The notes under the pieces: generated by a model
What the model was told of the DNA's origin: nothing
What the model saw: only the letters and a program-made list of their open reading frames with translations
Databases searched by the model: none
Shown: positions 27,360 through 35,138 of the stretch, one piece after another
Layout of the letters: each line of letters opens with the position of its first letter
How positions within the stretch are numbered: position 1 is the stretch's first letter
Made by a program: the position numbers and the translations under genes
Origin: Candidatus Puniceispirillum sp.
GTDB lineage: Bacteria; Pseudomonadota; Alphaproteobacteria; Puniceispirillales; Puniceispirillaceae
Direction: 5' to 3'
NCBI GenBank assembly: GCA_016778895.1
Contig: JADHOR010000003.1
Span: 1-64,000 of the forward strand
DNA length: 64,000 bases

Positions 27360-27668
27360 ATGGCACCGCGTTCAAATTTCATCGCAGATATTGCGCAAAT
27401 GGCAAATGGTGCTGCATCGGCATTTGGCGGTATGCGCGAAGAGGTTGACAATCTTATCCGCCAGCGCATGGAACGCAGCCTGAATGCGCGCGGCCTGGTG
27501 ACGCGTGAAGAGTTTGATGCGCTGCGCACCCGGCATGAAGCGTTGGCGGCCCGCGTCGCCTTTCTCGAATCGATGATGCTGGTAGGGGCCGAGTCGGCGG
27601 ATCAGACGGTAGCAACCGGAAAATTGGCAAAAAAGCACAAAACAGCTGTAAAAAACAGCGATAAATAA
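27360..27668 (+). CDS. BMFP / UbiK-like accessory factor
   Basis: The 102-residue protein has the BMFP (brucella membrane fusogenic protein) layout: an amphipathic N-terminus (FIADIAQMANGAASAFGGMREEV), a basic middle, then a trimeric coiled coil (VTREEFDALRTRHEALAARVAFLE). The tail is Lys-rich. UbiK in E. coli helps ubiquinone synthesis; BMFP was described as membrane-active in vitro. CAGGAG precedes the ATG at 27360. It is divergent from lgt. A quinone role would suit the bc1 operon and polyprenyl synthase in this window, but is inference. Confidence 0.85.
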   Translation: MAPRSNFIADIAQMANGAASAFGGMREEVDNLIRQRMERSLNARGLVTREEFDALRTRHEALAARVAFLESMMLVGAESADQTVATGKLAKKHKTAVKNSDK

Positions 27669-27848
27669 TGCGATAATGCAAGCGCCGCGAATCAGCGGAA
27701 AAGGCGGGAAAACCACAAATTGATGTGGGTCTGTTGTCGTTTAACCACAAAATATTGTGTTGAATTAGATTGAATGCGCGATCCGAATTTGCCATTTTAG
27801 GTTTGGTCGTCGGCAATAAAGCCGAGCCGGGATTTCGGAACGCATCGC

Positions 27849-28352
27849 ATGGCACCAAGCCAAAATCAGCATGACACTCTTCTTGGCGACCCAATCGAGC
27901 TGGTTACCCGTTTTGTCACAAATCAGGATTGGTTGTTGCAGCGGCGCGCTGAAAACGCGGTGCTTGTCGAGGTGCCGGGCAAATGGTGCGACTATCAGCT
28001 TGCGGTGACATGGCAGCATAATGAAGAGGCGATGCAGGTTACCTGCCGGATCGATGTTCGGTGTGAAAACGACCGGATGGGTGAAATTGCCTTACTGGCG
28101 GCGTTGTTGAACCAGCAGATTTTCATGGGGCATCTGGCACTTGATATTCGCACTGGGGAACTGGAATTGCGGCATACATTGCCACTTCGCGGTGCCGGTG
28201 GGGCAACGCCCGAGCAAATCGAAGACGTTGTCGATATCATGCTTGGTGAGTGCGAGCATTGCTTTCCGGCAATCTATCAGGTGGCACAGGGTCAGGTATC
28301 GGCAAGCGATGCCGCCGCAGTCGTGACGTTCACCACCGAGGGTGAGGCCTAG
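27849..28352 (+). CDS. YbjN domain-containing protein
   Basis: The 167-residue protein resembles the YbjN sensory-type family: LLGDPIELVTRFVTNQDWL near the start, CDYQLAVTWQHNEEAMQVTCRID in the middle, and a helical C-terminal half with LALDIRTGELELRHTLPL. It is soluble and has no signal. The function is unknown; it sits five bases before proC and after the BMFP gene, an order I associate with Rhodospirillales-like genomes, so it is probably co-transcribed with proC. Confidence 0.85.
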   Translation: MAPSQNQHDTLLGDPIELVTRFVTNQDWLLQRRAENAVLVEVPGKWCDYQLAVTWQHNEEAMQVTCRIDVRCENDRMGEIALLAALLNQQIFMGHLALDIRTGELELRHTLPLRGAGGATPEQIEDVVDIMLGECEHCFPAIYQVAQGQVSASDAAAVVTFTTEGEA

Positions 28353-28357
28353 AGACT

Positions 28358-29176
28358 ATGGCAACGCAGCAAGTCACGCTGTTGGGATGTGGAAAAATGG
28401 GCAGTGCAATGCTGGAAGGCTGGCTTGCCGACACGGGCCTTGCGGCGGATTTCACCATTATTGAACCGCATCAAACGCATCTAGGCTGGCTGGATGGGCA
28501 GCCGCGGGTGCGAGTCTATGCCGATTGTGCGTCGGCGGTTGCTGATGGCGCGCCGGAGAGCACAATGATTGTTCTTGCAGTAAAGCCGCAAATGATGGAT
28601 GAAGCCATAGCCGCGCTTGGCTCGCTGGCGCATGGTGACTGTACTTATCTCTCGATTGCTGCGGGCATCTCGACCGGCTGGCTGAAACAGCGGCTTGGTG
28701 CCCAGGCAGTTGTGATGCGTGCGATGCCCAATACGCCAGCGGCGGTGGGCAAGGGAATAACGGCGTTATTTGCTGATGCACCCGAAATGATGCGGGATCT
28801 GGCAACGCAGCTTTTGGCGGCTGTCGGACAGGTGGTGCATTTGCAAGATGAAGGGCTGATGGATGCGGTAACGGCAGTTTCTGGTTCAGGGCCTGCCTAT
28901 GTGTTTTTGCTGGTTGAGGCGATGAGTGCGGCAGGTATCAAGGCCGGACTCCCCGATGATCTGGCAATAGAACTCGCAATGGCAACTGTTTGCGGCGCTG
29001 GTGCCCTGATGGCGGCAGTGGATACGCCGCCGTCCGTGCTGCGCGAAAACGTCACCAGCAAAGGCGGCACTACCGCCGCTGCTTTGGCGGTTCTGATGGC
29101 TGATGATGGTCTTAATACGCTAATGACAAAGGCCGTTGCGGCGGCAAAGGCAAGGTCAATCGAGCTTGGTAATTAG
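28358..29176 (+). CDS. proC: Pyrroline-5-carboxylate reductase
   Basis: The 272-residue enzyme catalyses the last step of proline synthesis with NAD(P)H. It starts with the Rossmann motif LLGCGKMGSAMLEGW, then AVKPQMMDEAI near 73, MRAMPNTPAAVGKG near 123, and the ProC signature DAVTAVSGSGPAYVFLLVEAM near 171. The C-terminal VTSKGGTTAAAL block is complete. It follows YbjN after five bases; a TetR gene comes 140 bases later. Confidence 0.97.
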   Translation: MATQQVTLLGCGKMGSAMLEGWLADTGLAADFTIIEPHQTHLGWLDGQPRVRVYADCASAVADGAPESTMIVLAVKPQMMDEAIAALGSLAHGDCTYLSIAAGISTGWLKQRLGAQAVVMRAMPNTPAAVGKGITALFADAPEMMRDLATQLLAAVGQVVHLQDEGLMDAVTAVSGSGPAYVFLLVEAMSAAGIKAGLPDDLAIELAMATVCGAGALMAAVDTPPSVLRENVTSKGGTTAAALAVLMADDGLNTLMTKAVAAAKARSIELGN

Positions 29177-29316
29177 ACCAATTAGCAAAGACGCATGTCT
29201 GTAGCTTAGATTAGTCCTCATTCTGTGTTAGCATGGGGGAGGGGCAGGGTGATGGTGGCAATCTGTTGGTGGCTCACCTGGCTAGCCCGATTGCGTTTTG
29301 ATGAAAAGGATGTCTG

Positions 29317-30021
29317 ATGTCGCAAGATACCACCTCACCAAACATGAATGATGAACAGCGAGCGGCACTTGCTGATGCTGCATGGACGCTTTTGGCGACC
29401 CATAATCTAGACCAGATCGAGCTGGAGATGATTGCCGACATGGCCGGTGTTGATCATCGGCTTGCTGGTGCGCTTGGTGGCAGTGTGCAACGTCTACTGC
29501 TGGCAAAAATGGCCGAGCTTGATTATCAAACAGTGCTAGAAACCTTTGGTGATATTCAAGATGAAGATACCGTGTCGGTCCGTGAAAAGATCATTGAAGG
29601 CCTGTTGCAAAGGTTTGAGACCTACGCGCCTTACCGCCGGCAAATTGAGGCCCTGAATCGCGCTGCAAGGCGCCACCCGGAACTGGCATTGCGGCTGTTT
29701 GACGGGTTAGAAGCAGTGGTTCGGCGGATTCTGGTGATGTCAGGTGATCCGGTGCGGGGGCTAAAGGGAATGCTGCGGGTCAAGGGCGTCGTCGGCGTGG
29801 TTTTAACCGTGGCACGGGTCTGGATGAAAGATGACGGCGCAGACCTTGCCGCGACAATGAAGGCGCTTGATGATAACATGACCAAGGCAGAGGAATGGGG
29901 CTTGAGTTTGCGGGTGTTTTCGGGGGACCGGCGGAGCACTGAGGCCGGATCAGATGCCGCCGATAAATATGCTCATGATGATGGTTATGATGCTGGTCGG
30001 CGTGGAGTTGATAATGACTGA
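29317..30021 (+). CDS. TetR-family transcriptional regulator
   Basis: The 234-residue protein has a TetR-type HTH near residues 15-60 (DAAWTLLATHNLDQIELEMIADMAGVD) and a long ligand domain with LKGMLRVKGVVGVVLTVARVWMKDD. This family occurs downstream of proC in several alphaproteobacteria and has no settled ligand. The helix-turn-helix is weaker than average, so it might act more like a COQ9/TetR-fold protein than a DNA binder. The Ser/Asp/Tyr-rich tail is coded by sequence that also holds the start of csaA (eight-base overlap). Confidence 0.75.
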   Translation: MSQDTTSPNMNDEQRAALADAAWTLLATHNLDQIELEMIADMAGVDHRLAGALGGSVQRLLLAKMAELDYQTVLETFGDIQDEDTVSVREKIIEGLLQRFETYAPYRRQIEALNRAARRHPELALRLFDGLEAVVRRILVMSGDPVRGLKGMLRVKGVVGVVLTVARVWMKDDGADLAATMKALDDNMTKAEEWGLSLRVFSGDRRSTEAGSDAADKYAHDDGYDAGRRGVDND

Positions 30022-30352
30022 GGCCTCATATGATGATTTTTTAAAGCTGGATATACGCTGCGGTGAAATTATTGCAGCCCTGCCATACCCCGAAGCGCGT
30101 AAACCCGCCTATAAGCTGAAGATTGACTTTGGGACGCCGCTTGGGGTTCGAAAATCATCTGCGCAGATTACCACACATTATCAGCCCGAAGATCTGATCG
30201 GCAAACAGGTTATGGCAGTGGTAAATTTCCCACCGCGGCAGATTGGCCGTTTCATGTCCGAGGTCCTAACCCTTGGGGTGCCTGATGCAGATGGTGAGGT
30301 AGTGCTGGTCACGCCAGATCAAATTGTGCCAACTGGCGGCAAGCTGTTTTAG
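30014..30352 (+). CDS. csaA: CsaA-type tRNA-binding protein
   Basis: The 112-residue protein is a single OB-fold EMAP/Trbp111 domain: FLKLDIRCGEIIAALPYPEARKPAYKLKIDFG, then SSAQITTHY, and VNFPPRQIGRFMSEVLTLG. CsaA binds tRNA and has been reported to have a chaperone-like role in export in Bacillus. The ATG at 30014 overlaps the TetR stop; longer readings upstream are the Met-rich shadow of the TetR tail. It ends 32 bases before the convergent kinase gene. Confidence 0.93.
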   Translation: MTEASYDDFLKLDIRCGEIIAALPYPEARKPAYKLKIDFGTPLGVRKSSAQITTHYQPEDLIGKQVMAVVNFPPRQIGRFMSEVLTLGVPDADGEVVLVTPDQIVPTGGKLF

Positions 30353-30384
30353 CAAAACGCCACAGCAAGCCCGAGCAAGCCAAT

Positions 30385-31704
30385 TCAGACTGGTAGTTTG
30401 ACGACAACGCGCAAGCCGCCGAGGGGCGAGTCGCTCAGGGTTAGCTCGCCGCCATGGCTAAGAATTATGTCGCTGGTGATCGACAGGCCAAGGCCAGCTC
30501 CGCCGGTGCGCCGATTACGGGATTCCTCAAGCCGGATAAAAGGGCGGATTGCGTCGGCACGACGTTCTTGTGGGATGCCGGCGCCATTATCGTCAAAGGT
30601 AATGATTACCTCGTCATTATGAAGCCGGATCGAGGCAAAGGTTTTTGATGAATAGCGGATTGCGTTTGAAATGATATTCGCAAACGCGCGCTGGATGGCA
30701 TTTCGGCGTATTGGAAAGACCGGGATATTATCTTTAACTGGCGCCAGGGTAATGTCGAATTTATGCACCTTATGCGCCTGGGTGACAAGCCGATCCAACA
30801 TCTCATCAATGGCGATCTCCTGAGGGGCTTCATCGCCTTCGCCAGCGGCAAATGCAAGATAGCCATCGATCATTTCTTCCATTTCGCTGATATCGCTGCC
30901 GATCGCCTTAGTGTCAGCACTGTCCTTCATCAGCGCTAGTTGCAGTCGCATCCGGGTGAGCGGTGTGCGTAAATCATGGCTAACACCGGCCAGCATTTCA
31001 GTTCGTTCGTTCAATTGCCGCATGATCCGATAACGCATTGCCTGAAATGCCCGGCCAGCCAGCCTTACTTCACGCGCCCCCTCCAGCCGGTAATCAGGCG
31101 CCGGCCGCCCAAGGCCAAGCTGGCGTGCCGCCGCCGCCAACCGATGGATCGGCCGCACTTGCCTGCGCAAGAACATAAGCGCAATGCCGAACAGAATGAT
31201 AGAGCTGCCAACCGTCCAGCCGATAAAGGTCCAGCTTGTCGAGCTGAAAATCCTTTTGCGGCTGGCATAGATCCGCAGAACACCGTTTTCCATTTGCAAA
31301 TCAATGAAGATCAAATTGGGGTCACTGCTGGTATCAAGAACCCATGGCTGGACGAGCCGGTTTTTCAATTCGCGTCGCAGCATGGTTTCGGCATAGGTTT
31401 CAGGCGGGCCAATAGGCCTATTTGGCAAGATTGCATCATTCTGAAAATGGATTGGAAAGCTGAAATATTGCCAACCTTTGGCGGTCACAGCCTCAACCGC
31501 AGCCTGATCAGGGCGGGCGCCTAAATTATCGATCAACAGGCCTATTTCCCCTGCCAGATTTTGCGCCATATGACGCGTAACCGTATCCCAATGTCGCTCA
31601 TAGAAGATAAATACGGTAATCACCTGAACGAAAATCATTGGCACAAGGATAATTGATAACATCCGGCCAAACAGGGTTTTGGGAAGAAAGTCGCGTAGCT
31701 GCAT
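30385..31704 (-). CDS. Sensor histidine kinase (EnvZ-like), partner of PetR
   Basis: The roughly 439-residue kinase has a first membrane helix (MLSIILVPMIFVQVITVFIFY near 15-35), a periplasmic domain, a second helix (WTFIGWTVGSSIILFGIALMF near 160), a HAMP linker, then the H-box GVSHDLRTPLTRMRLQL with the phosphoacceptor His. The N box IISNAIRYS and the G boxes DDNGAGIP and GGAGLGLSI complete the ATPase domain. Start ATG at 31704 is preceded by AGGTGGGG; a GTG at 31716 abuts the regulator stop. It is the third gene after petP and petR. Confidence 0.93.
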   Translation of the reverse strand: MQLRDFLPKTLFGRMLSIILVPMIFVQVITVFIFYERHWDTVTRHMAQNLAGEIGLLIDNLGARPDQAAVEAVTAKGWQYFSFPIHFQNDAILPNRPIGPPETYAETMLRRELKNRLVQPWVLDTSSDPNLIFIDLQMENGVLRIYASRKRIFSSTSWTFIGWTVGSSIILFGIALMFLRRQVRPIHRLAAAARQLGLGRPAPDYRLEGAREVRLAGRAFQAMRYRIMRQLNERTEMLAGVSHDLRTPLTRMRLQLALMKDSADTKAIGSDISEMEEMIDGYLAFAAGEGDEAPQEIAIDEMLDRLVTQAHKVHKFDITLAPVKDNIPVFPIRRNAIQRAFANIISNAIRYSSKTFASIRLHNDEVIITFDDNGAGIPQERRADAIRPFIRLEESRNRRTGGAGLGLSITSDIILSHGGELTLSDSPLGGLRVVVKLPV

Positions 31705-31716
31705 AATCAGCCCCAC

Positions 31717-32412
31717 CTAATGCTGTGGTGGTGTATTGTCGGTGCGAAGCATCCAGCCGCGGTTCCGAACTGTCTGCAGATAGACAGGGTGACGCGGGTT
31801 AGGCTCCAGCTTGCGCCGAAGCCGGGCGACCGCAACGTCAATTGATCGGCCTTCCATGCGCCTCTCAAGTGCTGCGCCGAGATCATCACGTGACAGGATT
31901 TGATTGGGGCGTTTTCCAAAGCTGGTCAGTAATTGCTGCTCAGCAGTGGTGATATGCAGTCGCGCCCCCGACTTGGATAGCATGCCGGTATCGGGGTCAA
32001 ACAGAAATGGGCCAAAATTGACCATTGTATTGGTGTTTTCGCTGGCCTGGTTGCGTTGGAGGATGCGTTTGATCCTCAAAACCAGTTCACGCGGCTCAAA
32101 CGGTTTCGACATATAGTCATCAGCGCCCGCCTCCAACCCCTCAATTCGATTTTCTGTATCTGACATTGCAGTCAGAAACAGCGCCGGAACAGTATTTTCT
32201 TTGCGGATATCTGCCAGGAATTCGAGGCCGGTTTCGCCGGGCATCATAATGTCGACAACCAGTAAATCAAAGGCAACGCCCTCAAGAATACGGCGTGCGT
32301 CACTGGCATTACTGGCATCGGTGACGCGAAAGCCGCTTTCCTCAAGAAACCGGCGAAGCAGGGCACGAAGCCGTTCATCATCATCGATGACAAGGATGTG
32401 ATGCTCCAACAT
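31717..32412 (-). CDS. petR: OmpR-family response regulator (PetR-like)
   Basis: The 231-residue protein has a receiver domain (ILVIDDDERLRALL with the acidic pocket, phospho-site Asp in LLVVDIMMPGETG near 51, Lys in ADDYMSKPFEPREL near 102). A winged-helix DNA-binding domain follows, with RRMEGRSIDVAVARLRRKLEPNP and YLQTVRNRGWML. PetR of Rhodobacter capsulatus is an OmpR-type regulator that lies with a MarR gene, petP, upstream of the bc1 genes. Here the regulator follows a MarR gene, which supports the name, although petABC is 11 kb away. GAGGG precedes the ATG at 32412. Confidence 0.85.
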   Translation of the reverse strand: MLEHHILVIDDDERLRALLRRFLEESGFRVTDASNASDARRILEGVAFDLLVVDIMMPGETGLEFLADIRKENTVPALFLTAMSDTENRIEGLEAGADDYMSKPFEPRELVLRIKRILQRNQASENTNTMVNFGPFLFDPDTGMLSKSGARLHITTAEQQLLTSFGKRPNQILSRDDLGAALERRMEGRSIDVAVARLRRKLEPNPRHPVYLQTVRNRGWMLRTDNTPPQH

Positions 32413-32505
32413 AAAGGCCCTCAATGGTTGGCGCCAAAACCGCTTTCGGCACAGGTTTGCTCACTTCAGCACAAGCCGGAGGCCCGACATCGGTAGTTAC
32501 GTCGT

Positions 32506-33006
32506 TCAGACGTTAGTTGACCGATCCTGCTGGGCAATCTGGGCGATCGTATCGTTGTCGAGCAATCCCCGCAATACCCGTTGAAAGCCGTCAACCGCGT
32601 CAACCCCAGCTTCTCGATAGGCGGCGGCAACGCGGCGTCCTTGCACTGAGGTCAGGCGCGCCTCCAGTGCGGTGCCAGTCCCGGTCAGATAAAGCAGCCG
32701 CTGCCGCCGATCCGATGGCCCTTGCTTTTGCGTCACATAACCGTCATTCATTAACCCAGACAGCACACGCGACAGGCTTTGCTTGGTAATGCACAAGATC
32801 GTGAGCAGATCGCTGACTGTGATGCCCGGGTTGCGCCCGATGAAATAGATCGCCCGATGATGCGCACGCCCCATGTTTTGCTCGGCCAAAATCGAATCAG
32901 CCTCACCGGTAAAATCACGGTAGGCAAAGAACATTAATTCAATGCCGCGACGCAATTCTTCCTCGCGAAGAAAAAGAGCCTTGCCAATTGGTTTTACGTC
33001 AGCCAT
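32506..33006 (-). CDS. petP: MarR-family regulator (PetP-like)
   Basis: The 166-residue protein is a winged-helix MarR regulator: IELMFFAYRDFTGEADSIL leads into GRAHHRAIYFIGRNPGITVSDLLTIL. The recognition helix is ITKQSLSRVLSGLMNDGYV and the wing contains SDRRQRLLYLT. It resembles PetP, the partner of PetR in Rhodobacter. The ATG at 33006 gives the usual length; the open frame extends to 33192 without homology. It is divergent from ilvE with a 122-base gap, which probably carries both promoters and may be autoregulated. Confidence 0.85.
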   Translation of the reverse strand: MADVKPIGKALFLREEELRRGIELMFFAYRDFTGEADSILAEQNMGRAHHRAIYFIGRNPGITVSDLLTILCITKQSLSRVLSGLMNDGYVTQKQGPSDRRQRLLYLTGTGTALEARLTSVQGRRVAAAYREAGVDAVDGFQRVLRGLLDNDTIAQIAQQDRSTNV

Positions 33007-33128
33007 GTTGACCAATAAGAAATTTGAGTGATAAGAAATACCAACTGTGTTTACCATGAAATGGCCGAAATGGAACCATTTAAATTCTTGAGAAGAATAG
33101 CTTTGACTGTTTTTAGGGAGAACATGAC

Positions 33129-34004
33129 ATGGCGTTAATTCCGTTTGATGATCGCGATGGTAGCATCTGGATGGATGGTGACCTTTTGCCATGGCGCGAC
33201 GCGAGAACGCACACCTTAAGTCATGGATTGCATTACGCCAGTCTGGTGTTTGAAGGCGAGCGCGTTTATGCCGGTAAAATCTTCAAAGGCCGCGAACATA
33301 CGGAACGGCTTCGGAAATCCAGCAAAATGCTGGATTTTGATTTACCTGTGTCGGATGATGACGTGGATGCCGCCAAGCAGGCCGTCCTTGACGCCAATAA
33401 TATCGTCGATGGTTACGTGCGGGCATTTTGCTGGCGCGGGTCAGAGATGATGGCGATTTCTGCGCAGCAAACGACGGCGCATCTGGCTATTGCGGCGTGG
33501 GAATGGCCTAGCTATTTCGATCCGGAAACCAAAATGAAGGGCATCACGCTTGATATTGCAAGCTGGAAACGGCCATCGCCTGAGTCAGCACCTGTTCATG
33601 CCAAGGCGGCCGGTCTCTACATGATTTGCACCCTTTCCAAACATGAGGCCGAGCGCAAAGGCTTTCAGGATGCGTTGATGATGGACTACCGCGGCTATGT
33701 GGCCGAGGCCACTGGTGCCAATGTGTTCTTTCGTGATGCAAATGGCACCTTGCATACGCCGATCGCCGATTGCTTTTTGAACGGTATCACTCGGCAGAGC
33801 GTGATCCAAATGGCAAGATCAATGCAGATCGAAGTGATTGAACGTCATATCAAGCCCGAGGAACTGGCTTCGATGAAGGAATGTTTCCTGACCGGCACAG
33901 CCGCCGAGGTGACGCCCGTATCGCGGATTGGCGACTACCATTTCACCCCGGGTGATATCTGCCGTAAGATGGTTGAAGGCTACAGCGCATTGGTGCATGG
34001 CTGA
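33129..34004 (+). CDS. ilvE: Branched-chain amino acid aminotransferase
   Basis: The 291-residue fold-type IV PLP enzyme transaminates Leu, Ile and Val keto acids. It has LSHGLHYASLVFEGERVY near 29, HAKAAGLYMICTLSKHEA near 156 with the PLP Lys, EATGANVFF near 195 and the C-terminal FLTGTAAEVTPV block. AGGGAGAAC stands before the ATG. The pairing with a divergent MarR gene is common in alphaproteobacteria, so regulation by the neighbour is possible. Confidence 0.96.
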   Translation: MALIPFDDRDGSIWMDGDLLPWRDARTHTLSHGLHYASLVFEGERVYAGKIFKGREHTERLRKSSKMLDFDLPVSDDDVDAAKQAVLDANNIVDGYVRAFCWRGSEMMAISAQQTTAHLAIAAWEWPSYFDPETKMKGITLDIASWKRPSPESAPVHAKAAGLYMICTLSKHEAERKGFQDALMMDYRGYVAEATGANVFFRDANGTLHTPIADCFLNGITRQSVIQMARSMQIEVIERHIKPEELASMKECFLTGTAAEVTPVSRIGDYHFTPGDICRKMVEGYSALVHG

Positions 34005-34088
34005 CGCTGCCGCCTGCTGTCCATATGAATGAATGTAAAAGCCACTAGCTGGACGTGGTTGATGGTTTTTTACGCTGCGCGTTATGGT

Positions 34089-34340
34089 CTAGCCCCCTGT
34101 TACGGGCGGAAAAAAGGCAATCTCGTCACGATCAGTGATTTTCGTTGTAAGATCGCCATAAACACGGTTTACCGCAACCCTTACCGCATGGAGATTTTTC
34201 AGGGCGGTTTTATGACCGGCTGATTTGCAGGTGATATGAGGGATCAATGCGCCGACTGTATCAACGCCGTCGGGGATTGGCATATCCTCAAACGAACAGC
34301 CGGTATGTTCCTTCAGCCAGGCGAAATACATAATCTTCAT
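34089..34340 (-). CDS. moaD: Molybdopterin synthase small subunit MoaD
   Basis: The 83-residue ubiquitin-like protein ends in Gly-Gly (PPVTGG), the thiocarboxylate site that gives sulfur to precursor Z in molybdopterin synthesis. IMYFAWLKEHTG and VNRVYGDLTTKITDRDEIAFFPP match MoaD. It follows pgsA on the minus strand, as in many alphaproteobacteria, but the usual neighbour moaE (large subunit) is not present downstream: only 84 bases separate it from the convergent ilvE stop. Confidence 0.93.
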   Translation of the reverse strand: MKIMYFAWLKEHTGCSFEDMPIPDGVDTVGALIPHITCKSAGHKTALKNLHAVRVAVNRVYGDLTTKITDRDEIAFFPPVTGG

Positions 34341-34487
34341 TGTTTTATGTCTCTTTTGTCATTTTTCGTTGTATACTGATCAAAAGCGGTCTTCGGGCGG
34401 CCGCTCATCGCCATGATCCAACAGTGAATGCTGGCAATCAAGGCTTAATCGTCACGGCGCCGGTCATCATGCTATTGCAGCTGCCGC

Positions 34488-35057
34488 CTAGCGCAGGCTA
34501 TTGACATGACTCAGCGCACCTTTGACATAGCCCGAACCCGTCTGCACGGTCAGCAAGGCAGCAAGCCACAATAATACCAGACCGATTTCATGCGCAAAGG
34601 GAAAGCCGGGAAAGCCGGGCGCCCCCATCAGAAATCCAAGCGCAAGAATTTGGGCGGTGGTTTTCCATTTTGCCAGCAGGGTAACCGGTGCTGAGATGTT
34701 TTGTTTGGCCAAATATTCGCGTAACCCGGAAATCATGAATTCGCGGATAAGGATAATTAAAGCTGGCACCAGAAACAGCCATCCGCTCGTCTCGACACTG
34801 GCAAGCGCAAGTAAAACCGCTGCGATTAGCAGCTTGTCAGCAATCGGATCGAGCATTTCGCCAAACGGCGACTCAACCTTTAAGCGCCGCGCAATATAAC
34901 CATCGACGTAATCGGTTACGCTGGCAATTGTGTAGAGATACAGTGCCAGTTGGTAATAAAGCGGCGCCACATCACTCCAGATTAATACCGCAATAAGCGG
35001 CGTAATGGCGATGCGCATGACAGTCATCCAATTTGGAATCGAAGCGAGGGTAAACAT
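34488..35057 (-). CDS. pgsA: CDP-diacylglycerol--glycerol-3-phosphate 3-phosphatidyltransferase
   Basis: The 189-residue membrane enzyme makes phosphatidylglycerol phosphate. It carries the CDP-alcohol phosphotransferase motif, DYVDGYIARRL followed by G and LDPIADK (D-x2-DG-x2-AR-x8-G-x3-D-x3-D near 48-70), and four or five hydrophobic helices. It lies between uvrC and moaD on the same strand, a typical alphaproteobacterial order. PG is also the lipid donor for Lgt, which is encoded elsewhere in the window. Confidence 0.96.
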   Translation of the reverse strand: MFTLASIPNWMTVMRIAITPLIAVLIWSDVAPLYYQLALYLYTIASVTDYVDGYIARRLKVESPFGEMLDPIADKLLIAAVLLALASVETSGWLFLVPALIILIREFMISGLREYLAKQNISAPVTLLAKWKTTAQILALGFLMGAPGFPGFPFAHEIGLVLLWLAALLTVQTGSGYVKGALSHVNSLR

Positions 35058-35138
35058 GAGTGCGCCTACAATCCTTTTTCTGGAGACCTTTTTAACAAAT
35101 AGCGCAAATGACGATTGCGCTGAACCCCCTTGGGCTAA

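Noticed and set aside
29954-30013. Met-rich N-terminal extension of CsaA
   Set aside because: It is the out-of-frame reading of the TetR C-terminus; CsaA homologues start at the ATG at 30014.
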